From NCBI GenBank assembly GCA_947380435.1, contig CANCRC010000004.1, positions 1-36,252 on the forward strand: 36,252 nucleotides of DNA. The letters are read 5' to 3'. Made by a program: the position numbers and the translations under genes. The notes beneath the pieces are model-generated. The model saw only the letters and a list, made by a program, of their open reading frames with translations, ran no database searches and was not told the DNA's origin. Shown here piece by piece: positions 9,060 through 18,400 of this stretch. This stretch comes from Chitinophagaceae bacterium. Lineage in GTDB: Bacteria > Bacteroidota > Bacteroidia > Chitinophagales > Chitinophagaceae. Positions within the stretch are counted from its first letter, which is position 1, and every line of letters starts with the position of its first letter.

Positions 9060-10928
9060 ATGAGAGAAAAGTCATTAGATAACTTAAACGAGTCGGTTCC
9101 CGTCCAAAATAAAGGCGGGTGGCGTAAGCTATTGGCTTTTATGGGACCTGCTTATTTGGTAAGTGTGGGATATATGGACCCAGGTAATTGGGCCACCGAT
9201 TTACAGGGGGGTGCTCAATTTGGCTACCAATTAATTTGGGTTTTATTATTGAGTAATTTAATGGCCATTCTATTACAAAGTTTAAGTGCAAGATTGGGTA
9301 TTGTGCGCAGGTTAGATTTAGCGCAAGCCAATAGAGAAACCTATCCTCGTTTTGTAAATTTCATATTATATATATTAGCAGAGATTGCGATTGCCGCCAC
9401 CGACTTAGCAGAAGTATTAGGCATGGCCATTGGTATTAAATTATTAACAGGTATGCCATTAATGTATGGTACTTTAATAACTGTTTTTGATACTTTTCTA
9501 TTTTTATTCTTACAACGTTATGGTATACGTAAATTGGAAGCCTTTATTTTAGTATTGGTAGCTACCATTGGTTTTAGTTTTCTAATACAATTGTTTATTG
9601 CTAAACCCGATTTATCTTATGCCATTAAAGGTTTTATTCCTTCCAAATTATCACCAGCTGCTTTATATATAGCCGTGGGTATTATTGGTGCCACCGTAAT
9701 GCCGCATAATTTATACTTACATTCTGCTTTAGTACAAACCAGGAAAATTGAAAGAACCAGTAAGGGTATAAGAAAATCTATTTGGTATAATTTTATAGAT
9801 AGTGCTGTAGCTTTAAATGCTGCCTTTTTTGTAAATGCTTCCATTTTAATTTTAGCCGCCACTGCTTTTTTTACAACAGGTAATACGCATGTTGCAAGAA
9901 TTGAAGAAGCGCATGCTATGCTAGCCCCTTTGTTAGGTTCTAGATTAGCACCTATATTATTTGCCATTGCTTTAATTGCTGCAGGCCAAAGCTCAACAGT
10001 GACGGGCACTTTAGCAGGTCAAATAGTAATGGAGGGGTATTTAAAATTAAGATTGAATCCCTGGATAAGACGATTGTTAACCCGCCTTCTTGCTATTATT
10101 CCTGCACTATTAGTGATTGGTATTATGGGAGAAGAACATGTAGACGAGCTATTGGTGTTTAGCCAAGTAATATTAAGTTTACAATTAGGCTTTGCGGTTA
10201 TTCCATTAATACATTTCGTGAGTGATAAAACCACTATGGGAGAATTTGTAATTAATTGGAAAGTAAAAGCCATGGCTTGGATAGTAGCTAGCATTTTGGT
10301 GTTTTTAAATGGAAACTTAGTACTAAGTTTTGTGATAAATTATTATCAAGGGGCAGGCAGTGTATTTGTAAAAATATTTTTGATAGTAATAGTACTTTTA
10401 TTTTTAGTACTACTTATTTACATCATTGCATTTCCCATTTTTCTAAAAAGACACCATGCGAAGGTGGAGGAGGGTTTTCATGGGGAGATGATTGAACTAG
10501 ATTGGAGTCAAGAGGCGCCTGTGAATAAAATTGCCATTGCGGTTGATTTTTCAGTAGCCGATGCAAAGCTTATTAAAACAGCTATTCAACATGCACATGA
10601 GGCCACTGAATTTATTTTTATACATGTAGTGGAAAGTGCTACTGCTAAATATTTAAAGGAGTCTAGCGATGATAATGAAACCAGAAAAGACCAAGCAAGA
10701 CTAGATACCTATGCCCATGCGCTACAATTAAAAGGGTATAAGGCCACTACTTATTTAGGCTATGAAAATAGGGTGAAGGAAATTGTTAAAATGGTAGCTT
10801 CTTATGAGGCTAAATTACTGGTCATGGGAGGGCATCGCCACCAAGGTTGGAAGGACTATATTTTTGGCGAAACCATTGAATCTGTTAGGCATAAAGTAAA
10901 GATTCCGGTACTTATTGTGAATATATAA
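9060..10928 (+). CDS. mntH: Nramp-family divalent metal transporter fused to C-terminal UspA domain
   Basis: GYMDPGNWATDLQGGAQFGY (TM1 DPGN) and VMPHNLYLHSALVQTR (TM6 MPH); C-terminal ~145 aa UspA-like (IAIAVDFS...LLVMGGHRHQGWKDYIFGETIESV...PVLIVNI). Met14 of the ORF preferred. Confidence 0.88.
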   Translation: MREKSLDNLNESVPVQNKGGWRKLLAFMGPAYLVSVGYMDPGNWATDLQGGAQFGYQLIWVLLLSNLMAILLQSLSARLGIVRRLDLAQANRETYPRFVNFILYILAEIAIAATDLAEVLGMAIGIKLLTGMPLMYGTLITVFDTFLFLFLQRYGIRKLEAFILVLVATIGFSFLIQLFIAKPDLSYAIKGFIPSKLSPAALYIAVGIIGATVMPHNLYLHSALVQTRKIERTSKGIRKSIWYNFIDSAVALNAAFFVNASILILAATAFFTTGNTHVARIEEAHAMLAPLLGSRLAPILFAIALIAAGQSSTVTGTLAGQIVMEGYLKLRLNPWIRRLLTRLLAIIPALLVIGIMGEEHVDELLVFSQVILSLQLGFAVIPLIHFVSDKTTMGEFVINWKVKAMAWIVASILVFLNGNLVLSFVINYYQGAGSVFVKIFLIVIVLLFLVLLIYIIAFPIFLKRHHAKVEEGFHGEMIELDWSQEAPVNKIAIAVDFSVADAKLIKTAIQHAHEATEFIFIHVVESATAKYLKESSDDNETRKDQARLDTYAHALQLKGYKATTYLGYENRVKEIVKMVASYEAKLLVMGGHRHQGWKDYIFGETIESVRHKVKIPVLIVNI

Positions 10929-10987
10929 ATGGCCCATTTAGACCTATTTTACCTACCTATATCAGTTATTTATAAAGCTAGTTTTTG

Positions 10988-10995
10988 TACATTTG
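10988..10995 (+). promoter_or_regulatory. Bacteroidota -7 element TACATTTG upstream of icd
   Basis: Matches TAnnTTTG; lies 21 nt upstream of ATG 11017 and overlaps the spurious TTG start at 10993. Confidence 0.5.
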
Positions 10996-11016
10996 CTTAC
11001 AAAATTTTTATACACT

Positions 11017-12249
11017 ATGGGACAGAAAATTAAAGTAGCCAATCCAGTAGTAGAATTGGATGGCGATGAAATGACCAGAATTATCTGGAAATTTATTAAA
11101 GACAAATTAATACTTCCTTATTTAGAAATTGATATTAAGTATTATGATTTAGGTATGGAGTATCGTGACGAGACCAACGATCAGGTAACCATTGATGCCG
11201 CCAATGCCATTAAGCAATATGGAGTAGGTATTAAATGTGCCACCATTACCCCAGATGAGCAAAGAGTAGAAGAGTTTAAGTTAAAACAAATGTGGAAGAG
11301 TCCTAATGGAACTATTCGTAATATATTAGATGGTACTGTATTCAGAGAGCCTATTGTATGTAATAATGTACCTCGCTTAGTGCCTAATTGGACAGCACCT
11401 ATTTGTATTGGTCGTCATGCCTTTGGAGATCAATACCGTGCTACCGATTTTGTAACTAAAGGAAAAGGTAAATTAACCATTAAGTTTGAAGGAGAAGATG
11501 GAACGAAACAAGAATTTGAAGTATTTAATTTCAAAGGAGATGGCGTAGCCATGGCGATGTACAATACCGATGAAAGTATTTATGGTTTTGCACGCGCTTG
11601 TTTTAACCAAGCTTTAGCAAAAAAATGGCCTTTGTATTTATCTACTAAGAATACTATTTTGAAAAAATACGATGGTCGTTTCAAGGATATTTTTGAAGAT
11701 GTATATCAAAATGAATTCAAAGCGAAGTATGCAGATGCCGGAATTACTTATGAGCACCGTTTAATTGATGATATGGTAGCTTCTGCTTTAAAGTGGAATG
11801 GTAATTTTGTATGGGCTTGTAAGAATTATGATGGTGATGTGCAATCAGACACAGTGGCGCAGGGTTTTGGTTCATTAGGTTTAATGACATCTACCTTAAT
11901 CACACCCGATGGTAAAGTAATGGAAGCGGAAGCGGCGCATGGTACAGTAACACGCCATTTCCGTGAACACCAAAAAGGAAATAGAACTTCTACCAATCCA
12001 ATTGCTTCTATTTTTGCTTGGACTAGAGGATTAGAGTTCCGTGGTCAATTAGATAATAACCAAGAGCTTATTCGTTTCTCTAAAGCTTTAGAAGAAGTTT
12101 GTGTGGAGACAGTAGAGTCGGGTATTATGACCAAGGATTTAGCAGTTTGCGTACATGGCAATAAAGTAAAACATGGCGACCACTATGTTTATACTGAAGA
12201 GTTCTTAGATGCACTTGACGCTAATTTACAAGCTAAACTTGCTAAATAA
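11017..12249 (+). CDS. icd: Isocitrate dehydrogenase (NADP-type, homodimeric eukaryote-like)
   Basis: [79 protein letters not shown]. Confidence 0.93.
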   Translation: MGQKIKVANPVVELDGDEMTRIIWKFIKDKLILPYLEIDIKYYDLGMEYRDETNDQVTIDAANAIKQYGVGIKCATITPDEQRVEEFKLKQMWKSPNGTIRNILDGTVFREPIVCNNVPRLVPNWTAPICIGRHAFGDQYRATDFVTKGKGKLTIKFEGEDGTKQEFEVFNFKGDGVAMAMYNTDESIYGFARACFNQALAKKWPLYLSTKNTILKKYDGRFKDIFEDVYQNEFKAKYADAGITYEHRLIDDMVASALKWNGNFVWACKNYDGDVQSDTVAQGFGSLGLMTSTLITPDGKVMEAEAAHGTVTRHFREHQKGNRTSTNPIASIFAWTRGLEFRGQLDNNQELIRFSKALEEVCVETVESGIMTKDLAVCVHGNKVKHGDHYVYTEEFLDALDANLQAKLAK

Positions 12250-12342
12250 TTTTATTTAGAAATAACACAAATCCTCTCCTCGCTCTGCGCAATGCTCGAA
12301 AGCTCGTCTAGGATTAGTATTATTATCTAAATTAAACATATA

Positions 12343-12374
12343 AAAAACCCGGTAGCTAGTAACTATCGGGTTTT
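12343..12374. terminator. Bidirectional Rho-independent terminator between convergent icd and Cys-rich gene
   Basis: AAAACCCGGTAG-ctagtaa-CTATCGGGTTTT hairpin (one G-U pair) with A/T tracts on both sides. Confidence 0.8.
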
Positions 12375-12419
12375 ACATTTATATACTTAACGAAGTGATA
12401 TTTCTAAAAATATTTATAA

Positions 12420-12638
12420 TTATTTCTTCATACATGCAGCAGTACAATCATGCTTGCAATCCTTTGTAGTACACATATGTCCTTTCTCGCCATGATTAGC
12501 TATATGACCTGCTCCGTCTTTGTGACAAGCTTTTGTGCACTTATGCTCTGCTTTATGACAATCGGCTGTGCATTTATCAGCTGCAAAAGAAAAGTTAGTT
12601 GCCATTAAAAACAACCCAGCGAATAATAATTTTTTCAT
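12420..12638 (-). CDS. Small secreted Cys/His-rich putative metal-binding protein
   Basis: 72 aa; signal peptide MKKLLFAGLFLMATNFSFAA then 8 Cys and several His (KCTADCHK..KCTKACHK..MCTTKDCKHDCTAACMKK). Confidence 0.75.
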   Translation of the reverse strand: MKKLLFAGLFLMATNFSFAADKCTADCHKAEHKCTKACHKDGAGHIANHGEKGHMCTTKDCKHDCTAACMKK

Positions 12639-12763
12639 AATTGTAATTTTTAGTGTGTAATATTTTTATCAATACTAATGTAAGCCATTTTATTTATGAA
12701 TACTTTTTTAGGCTAGTTTTGATTTTGTTAAAAAGCTTATAATAAAAGTTTATGTTCTTTTTT

Positions 12764-14437
12764 CTATTGTAGTACTTCTGTAATTGGTTTTCCAATTGAA
12801 CCACTAGGCATTTGAATACCCATTAGTGCAGTTATAGTAGGCGCAATATCGGTCATGTAGGTTTCACGATGCACCGCTCCTTTTTTAATACCATTACCAA
12901 AGAATAGCAAAGGAATATGCGCATCATAATTATATAATGTGCCATGACTTGTGCCTGTAGCAAATCCATCAACATAGCCCGATTTATTTATAATAACTAA
13001 GTCTCCACTTCTTTGTGCATTATAACCATTCACAATTCTTTCTCTTAAAGAGGCTGGAATAGCGGCAGTTGCTGCATGTCGAGCTTCTACTATTTGTAAT
13101 ACTTCAGGTTTTCTTTCTAACAAAGAACTTACTAAATCAACTAATTTTTCTTGATTTACATGCAAGCTATCCATTAAGGGGTGATTAAAATAAATATTGC
13201 CCTCGCCAATGAAGCTAATTAAGTTGGCTGTCAAACCTTTAGTGCTTAACATATTGCCAATATCATTTTTCATAGCAGTTTCATTACTTAATCCACCTGG
13301 TATTTGATGTTTACTATTAAAAGCAGGAATATTTGCCACTGCATGATCGGCTGTTAAAAAAACAGTGTAGTTGTCTTTGCCCACTTGCTTATCTAAATAA
13401 GTAAAAAAGTCGGCTAATACTTCGTCTAGTTTAATATAGCCATCCATGGTTTCCCAAGAGTCTGGGCCAAAACTATGTCCAATATAATCGGGAGAAGAAA
13501 AACTTACGGCCAGTAAGTCGGTGATATCATCTGCACCCATGGCTTCATTACTTATTGCTTGTTTAGCTAATTCTTCTACTAAACTATTACCGTATGGAGT
13601 GGTAGAAATTTTACCATAATCTTTTCCAATAAAACTTTTTAGAGCATAAGGAAAATGTTTAGCTTCTTTACCAAAGGGAGTTGACTCATAAGTATTTTCA
13701 TCCTTATCGCAATTGGCCTCATATACAGATGCAGCTAAACTTAAATTCCAATCTAAATTATATAAGCTATCGGGGCGGTGTAAATTATTATAATTACTAA
13801 CCCATGTAGGCAGCGTTTTTCCATAATAAGTAGAACTAATAAAATTACCTGATTTACTATCATACCAAAAAGCCCCATTCGCACTATGTCCAGCGGGTAT
13901 AATAGCTCCTCTATCTTTTAAAGAAATGCCAATAACTTTACTTTTAAAATTACTAGCTAATTTAAATTCATCACCTAGGGTAGTTGTCCATACATTTAAA
14001 GGGCTCATTTGACCTGCACTATTATTACTGCTGCCCACTGTTTGTACATTAGCATCGTCTACACAATACACTTTTTTCTGTTTAACATTGTCATACCATT
14101 CATTACCCGCTATACCATGTAGGGCAGGAACTGAGCCAGTATAAACACAGGCATGACCACAGGCAGTAACAGTGGGTAGGTAAGGAATTAAAGTATTATC
14201 CACAGTGGCGCCTTCATTAATAAACCTTTGGAATCCGCCAGCTGTTTTGAAAAAAGGCTTAAATCTGTTCACATAATCCCAACGCATTTGATCTACTACT
14301 ATACCTATTACCAATTTAGGTTTAATGGCTGTAGTTTGCTTGCTGGTACTCGTTTTCACCAAGTTTGAATGCTCCTTCTTTTGAGCATTACTGAATAATG
14401 AAAAAAAGCTTAAGCAAATTAATAAAAGGTATCTCAT
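12764..14437 (-). CDS. PafA-like secreted alkaline phosphatase / phosphodiesterase superfamily
   Basis: Signal peptide; IVVDQMRWDYVNRF, YLPTVTACGHACVYTGSVPALHGI (Thr nucleophile region), GISLKDRGAIIPAGH (K/R motif), FLTADHAV. Confidence 0.87.
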   Translation of the reverse strand: MRYLLLICLSFFSLFSNAQKKEHSNLVKTSTSKQTTAIKPKLVIGIVVDQMRWDYVNRFKPFFKTAGGFQRFINEGATVDNTLIPYLPTVTACGHACVYTGSVPALHGIAGNEWYDNVKQKKVYCVDDANVQTVGSSNNSAGQMSPLNVWTTTLGDEFKLASNFKSKVIGISLKDRGAIIPAGHSANGAFWYDSKSGNFISSTYYGKTLPTWVSNYNNLHRPDSLYNLDWNLSLAASVYEANCDKDENTYESTPFGKEAKHFPYALKSFIGKDYGKISTTPYGNSLVEELAKQAISNEAMGADDITDLLAVSFSSPDYIGHSFGPDSWETMDGYIKLDEVLADFFTYLDKQVGKDNYTVFLTADHAVANIPAFNSKHQIPGGLSNETAMKNDIGNMLSTKGLTANLISFIGEGNIYFNHPLMDSLHVNQEKLVDLVSSLLERKPEVLQIVEARHAATAAIPASLRERIVNGYNAQRSGDLVIINKSGYVDGFATGTSHGTLYNYDAHIPLLFFGNGIKKGAVHRETYMTDIAPTITALMGIQMPSGSIGKPITEVLQ

Positions 14438-14564
14438 GTCAATTTATTTTCTCTTATAAAATGGACTTGTTAACATTAACAAGTACTAGGCTGCAATTTA
14501 CAGCTATTTATTAGATGGAAAAAGGTAAAAAATTATTAAATTCGCGCATATAATTAACTTTAAT

Positions 14565-15821
14565 ATGGCGGATATATTTGAAAGACTCATTAAGAATTAT
14601 GGCCCCATTGGTCAACACCGTGAAAGAGCCCATGGCTACTTTGCTTTTCCTAAGTTAGAAGGGGAAATTGGCACTAAAATGATGTTTAGAGGCCAAGAAA
14701 TGATTGTTTGGAGCTTGAATAACTATTTAGGCCTAGCCAATCACCCAGCAGTGCGTAAGGCCGATGCCGATGCCAGTGCTAAATATGGTTTAGCCTTACC
14801 CATGGGAGCAAGAATGATGAGTGGAAATAGCGATTTACATGAACAGCTAGAAGCCGAATTAGCCAGTTTTGAGCATAAGGAAGATGCTATATTAATGAAT
14901 TATGGATACCAAGGTATAATGAGTGCCATTGATGCAATTTGCGGAAGACATGATGTAGTAGTATATGATGCAGAATGTCATGCATGTATTATTGATGGAT
15001 TAAGAATGTTGGCAGGGCATAGGTTTGTTTATAAACATAATGATATTGAAGACTGCGAAAAGCAATTACAAAGAGCACAGGCTTTAATTGATAAACAAGA
15101 GTCTGGTGGAATATTAGTAATTACAGAGGGCGTATTTGGAATGGCAGGTGATCAAGGGAAATTAAAAGAAGTAGTGGCTTTAAAAAATAAAGTTTCCTTT
15201 AGGTTATTAGTAGATGATGCACATGGTTTTGGTACTTTAGGAAAGACAGGTGCAGGTGCAGGAGAAGAGCAAGGCTGTCAAGATGGAATAGATTTATATT
15301 TTTCCACTTTTGCAAAAAGTATGGCTTCTATTGGCGCCTTTATGGCTGGGCCTAAAACTATTATTGATTATATCAGATACAATATTCGTTCACAAATTTT
15401 TGCAAAAAGTTTACCTATGCCATTTGTAGTGGGTAATTTAAAGCGTTTAGAATTATTGCGTACACAAACTGAATTAAAAGATAAGTTGTGGAAGAATGCT
15501 TTGGCTTTACAAAGTGGTTTAAAAGAAAGAGGCTTTGATATTGGCAATACCGATTCAGTGGTGACACCCGTTTATATGAAAGGCGGCGTAGAAGAAGCTA
15601 CTTTAATGGTGATGGACTTAAGAGAGAATTATAAAATATTTTGTTCTATTGTGGTCTATCCAGTCATTCCTAAAGGACATATTATTTATAGATTAATTCC
15701 CACTGCCGATCATACACAGGAAGAAATTGATTTAACCTTGAAGGCCTTTAGCGAAACCAAGGCTAAATTAGATGCAGGGGCGTATAAGTCGGAAGAGATT
15801 CCAGATATGGCGAATAAGTAA
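14565..15821 (+). CDS. Alpha-oxoamine synthase family PLP enzyme (serine palmitoyltransferase-like)
   Basis: NNYLGLANHPAVRKA, VDDAHGFGTLGKTGAG, PLP Lys motif STFAKSMASIGAFMAG. Confidence 0.8.
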   Translation: MADIFERLIKNYGPIGQHRERAHGYFAFPKLEGEIGTKMMFRGQEMIVWSLNNYLGLANHPAVRKADADASAKYGLALPMGARMMSGNSDLHEQLEAELASFEHKEDAILMNYGYQGIMSAIDAICGRHDVVVYDAECHACIIDGLRMLAGHRFVYKHNDIEDCEKQLQRAQALIDKQESGGILVITEGVFGMAGDQGKLKEVVALKNKVSFRLLVDDAHGFGTLGKTGAGAGEEQGCQDGIDLYFSTFAKSMASIGAFMAGPKTIIDYIRYNIRSQIFAKSLPMPFVVGNLKRLELLRTQTELKDKLWKNALALQSGLKERGFDIGNTDSVVTPVYMKGGVEEATLMVMDLRENYKIFCSIVVYPVIPKGHIIYRLIPTADHTQEEIDLTLKAFSETKAKLDAGAYKSEEIPDMANK

Positions 15822-15881
15822 TGAGTGTAAAAAGTTTACAGTAATTTGTTATGTAGAGACAAATACAGAAGTGAATAGTAA

Positions 15882-15929
15882 AGAGCAATTTGAATTAGAG
15901 TAAGTCTAATTGATTTTGCTCTTTTTTTA
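15882..15929 (+). terminator. Terminator for the SPT-like gene, overlapping the 3' end of convergent yihY
   Basis: AGAGCAA-TTTG-AATTAGA / TCTAATT-GATT-TTGCTCT hairpin followed by TTTTTTAA. Confidence 0.65.
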
Positions 15930-16839
15930 ATACCTCAATACTTACATTGAGTTCAAATCCTATGAGTAAGATTAAAGAGTTCAAGTAAACTAATGTCATT
16001 ACCACAAGTACCGTTCCAATAGAACCATATATTTTATTATAACTGCTAAAATTATTTACCCAATAAGAAAAGCCAAGGGTAGTAATTAACATTAATAATG
16101 TAGAAAGTAAAGCGCCAGGTGATACCAGTGGCCACTTTTCTTTAATAAGAGGTGCATATTTATAAATAAAGGCATTGCCTAAAAATAGTAGTAAAATAAT
16201 GACTCCCCAACGAACCGTATTCCAATAAGGCACAATGGTTTTACGTTGTATATCAAAAATTTCTCTTAGTAAGGTAGTTAATTGGTCTTGCCCAATTAAT
16301 ACGAGTAAGCTTGCAAAAACTAAGAGTATTAAAATAATGGTTAATCGAATGGCCCTCATTCTTTGGTGTAAGAAAAAAGGTTTGTTTTGCATAATGGATT
16401 TATCGAAACTTCTAATAATACCTGTCATTGCATTGGAAGCGTAAAATAAGAGTAGTAAAAATCCAAAAGAAAAAATACCCACATGCTGACTCAATAAATC
16501 GTTTATAATATCTAATATAAATTTATAAGTACTTGAATTAGGGGCAATATCTTTAAATAGAGAAAGTATTTGCTTTTTTACCTTGAAGGCTTTTGGGAAA
16601 TAGGGTATGATGGAAAATAAAAATAGAAATCCTGCAGGCAGGGCCATGATTAAGTTAAATGAAATGGCGGAGGCCCTGTCGTATAAGCCTAAAGTATTTA
16701 ATTGATTGTAGACAAACCTTAATACCTGATATAAATTAACATGTTGAAAGCCTGGAATATAAATAGCTTTTGCTTTTTGTTTTAAAAACAAATACAAGGG
16801 TTTGAGCAGTCTTATAAATATGTTAAGTATTTTATTCAA
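15895..16839 (-). CDS. YihY/BrkB-family inner membrane protein
   Basis: YDRASAISFNLIMALPAGFLFLFSIIPYFP and YGSIGTVLVVMTLVYLNSLILLIGFELN, hallmark YihY segments. Confidence 0.87.
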   Translation of the reverse strand: MNKILNIFIRLLKPLYLFLKQKAKAIYIPGFQHVNLYQVLRFVYNQLNTLGLYDRASAISFNLIMALPAGFLFLFSIIPYFPKAFKVKKQILSLFKDIAPNSSTYKFILDIINDLLSQHVGIFSFGFLLLLFYASNAMTGIIRSFDKSIMQNKPFFLHQRMRAIRLTIILILLVFASLLVLIGQDQLTTLLREIFDIQRKTIVPYWNTVRWGVIILLLFLGNAFIYKYAPLIKEKWPLVSPGALLSTLLMLITTLGFSYWVNNFSSYNKIYGSIGTVLVVMTLVYLNSLILLIGFELNVSIEVLKKEQNQLDLL

Positions 16840-16896
16840 ATGAATTAGTTAGTAGGCGTGAATAGGGGTATAAAACTGTTCTAAAATATAGTTTGG

Positions 16897-17910
16897 TTAT
16901 TTATTTTTTCTGGCTTGGTATTCATCTAGCTTATGCTGGTATTCTTTGGCAAATTTACTATGTTCTTCATAAGTAGCACTAAAATGATGGTAACCACTAA
17001 AATCGGCCTTGGCCACAAAATAAAAATAGTTGGTGCTAGGAGCGTTCAATACTAAATCAATGGTTTTTGGGGCAGGGGTACATATGGGGCCAGGAGGAAG
17101 GCCTGCTTTTTTGTAAGTGTTATAAGGAGAAGGGTTGGTTAAATACTTCTCATAAATACGGGTAAGGGTAAAATCCTGCATGGCGTATTTAATAGTAGGA
17201 CATGCTTGTAAGGGCATTTTTTTCTTCAATCTATTTTGGTATACACTGGCAATAATGGTTTTATCAGAATCATAATTCGTTTCTTCTTCCACAATGGAAG
17301 CTAAAGTATACACCTCATTTTTACTAAGTCCAATAGACTCTGCTTTTGCTAAGCGATTATTTTTACTCCAAAATATACCTTCTTCTGTTTTCATTTTTTG
17401 CAAAAGCTTAGACATTGGCGTTGACCAATAAAATTCATAAGTATTGGGAATGAAAAGGCTAAGCACTTGTGTGGTATCTGTTCCAAAGGACGCAAGGGAG
17501 TCATTGCTAGTTAAATACTGCATGCACTCTGTACTATCTATTGAAAAAGTACTTGCTACTAATTGAGCAAGGTCGGCCTTGGTTCTTACTTTGTTTAAAA
17601 TAAATTTGACCCTGGCTTGTTGATTGTTTCTAAGTATTCTAATTAAGTTTAGTAAGCTTGTTTTTTTATCAATTAAAAATTTACCAGGTTTAATTTTATC
17701 TTCTACATTGAATAATTTAGCCAAAACTAAAAAGCTTGTTTTATCTCTAATTATTTTTTTAGCACTTAAGCTATCGGCTAAGGCATCTAGCCCTCCCGTT
17801 TTATATTGAAAGCTTGCTTTTTCAGCACTGAAATGAGTCACCTTTATAAATAGGGTATAGGAACTATACAGTACTAACACCAATAAAGCGAGTAAGATCC
17901 ATTTTTTCAT
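16897..17910 (-). CDS. mltG: Endolytic transglycosylase MltG
   Basis: ASIVEEETNYDSDKTIIASVYQNRLKKKMPLQACPTIKYAM, AGLPPGPICTPA; single N-terminal TM. Start at the MKKWILL Met preferred over 17928 because a -7-like element precedes it. Confidence 0.88.
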   Translation of the reverse strand: MKKWILLALLVLVLYSSYTLFIKVTHFSAEKASFQYKTGGLDALADSLSAKKIIRDKTSFLVLAKLFNVEDKIKPGKFLIDKKTSLLNLIRILRNNQQARVKFILNKVRTKADLAQLVASTFSIDSTECMQYLTSNDSLASFGTDTTQVLSLFIPNTYEFYWSTPMSKLLQKMKTEEGIFWSKNNRLAKAESIGLSKNEVYTLASIVEEETNYDSDKTIIASVYQNRLKKKMPLQACPTIKYAMQDFTLTRIYEKYLTNPSPYNTYKKAGLPPGPICTPAPKTIDLVLNAPSTNYFYFVAKADFSGYHHFSATYEEHSKFAKEYQHKLDEYQARKNK

Positions 17911-17952
17911 AGGGTAAAGATATTTCATCCTTTTAATACAGAATCAAAATAC

Positions 17953-17985
17953 AATAAAAATCCCTCTCGTTTCTGCGAGAGGGAT
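17953..17985 (-). terminator. Rho-independent terminator downstream of secG (minus strand)
   Basis: Perfect 10-bp stem ATCCCTCTCG/CGAGAGGGAT, 6-nt loop, followed on the minus strand by TTTTTATTG. Confidence 0.82.
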
Positions 17986-18043
17986 AGAATATTTTTAATT
18001 GAATTGTTAAAGTTAATCTAGCAATTCACTAAACAATGTGAAA

Positions 18044-18400
18044 TTACTTTTTAGTAGCTGCTGGAACAGTGGCAGGTGCCGGAGCAGGGGCTGCTTGTTG
18101 AACCGGTGCATTTGCTGGAGCCGTCACTGAAGTGTTCACTTTGTTTAATAAGCCTTTATCACCTTCAGCACCACCCGATTTTAAAAATAAGGTAGAAGTC
18201 ATTGCTAATAATGCAATCACTGCAGCGAAAATCCAAGTACCTTTTTCAAGTACATCGGTTGTTTGCTTAACGCCCATAAAATTATTACTAAGGCCGCCTA
18301 CATTCGCATTTAAACCGCCACCCTTTGGATTTTGAATTAATACCATAAATCCAAGGCCTAAACAAGCCACAATAATCAATATTAAATACAGTGTAATCAT
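18044..18400 (-). CDS. secG: Preprotein translocase subunit SecG
   Basis: VLIQNPKGGGLNANVGGLSNNFMGVKQTTDVLEKGTWIFA; two TMs; Ala/Pro-rich tail. Confidence 0.9.
   Translation of the reverse strand: MITLYLILIIVACLGLGFMVLIQNPKGGGLNANVGGLSNNFMGVKQTTDVLEKGTWIFAAVIALLAMTSTLFLKSGGAEGDKGLLNKVNTSVTAPANAPVQQAAPAPAPATVPAATKK

Noticed and set aside
10993-11016. TTG start of the isocitrate dehydrogenase ORF
   Set aside because: The TTG is part of the -7 element TACATTTG; the conserved start MGQKIKV is at 11017.
17160-17230. MltG LQACPT instead of LQxDPT
   Set aside because: An Asp-to-Cys change relative to E. coli-type MltG, but I believe it is a common Bacteroidota lineage feature rather than an anomaly; not strong enough alone.
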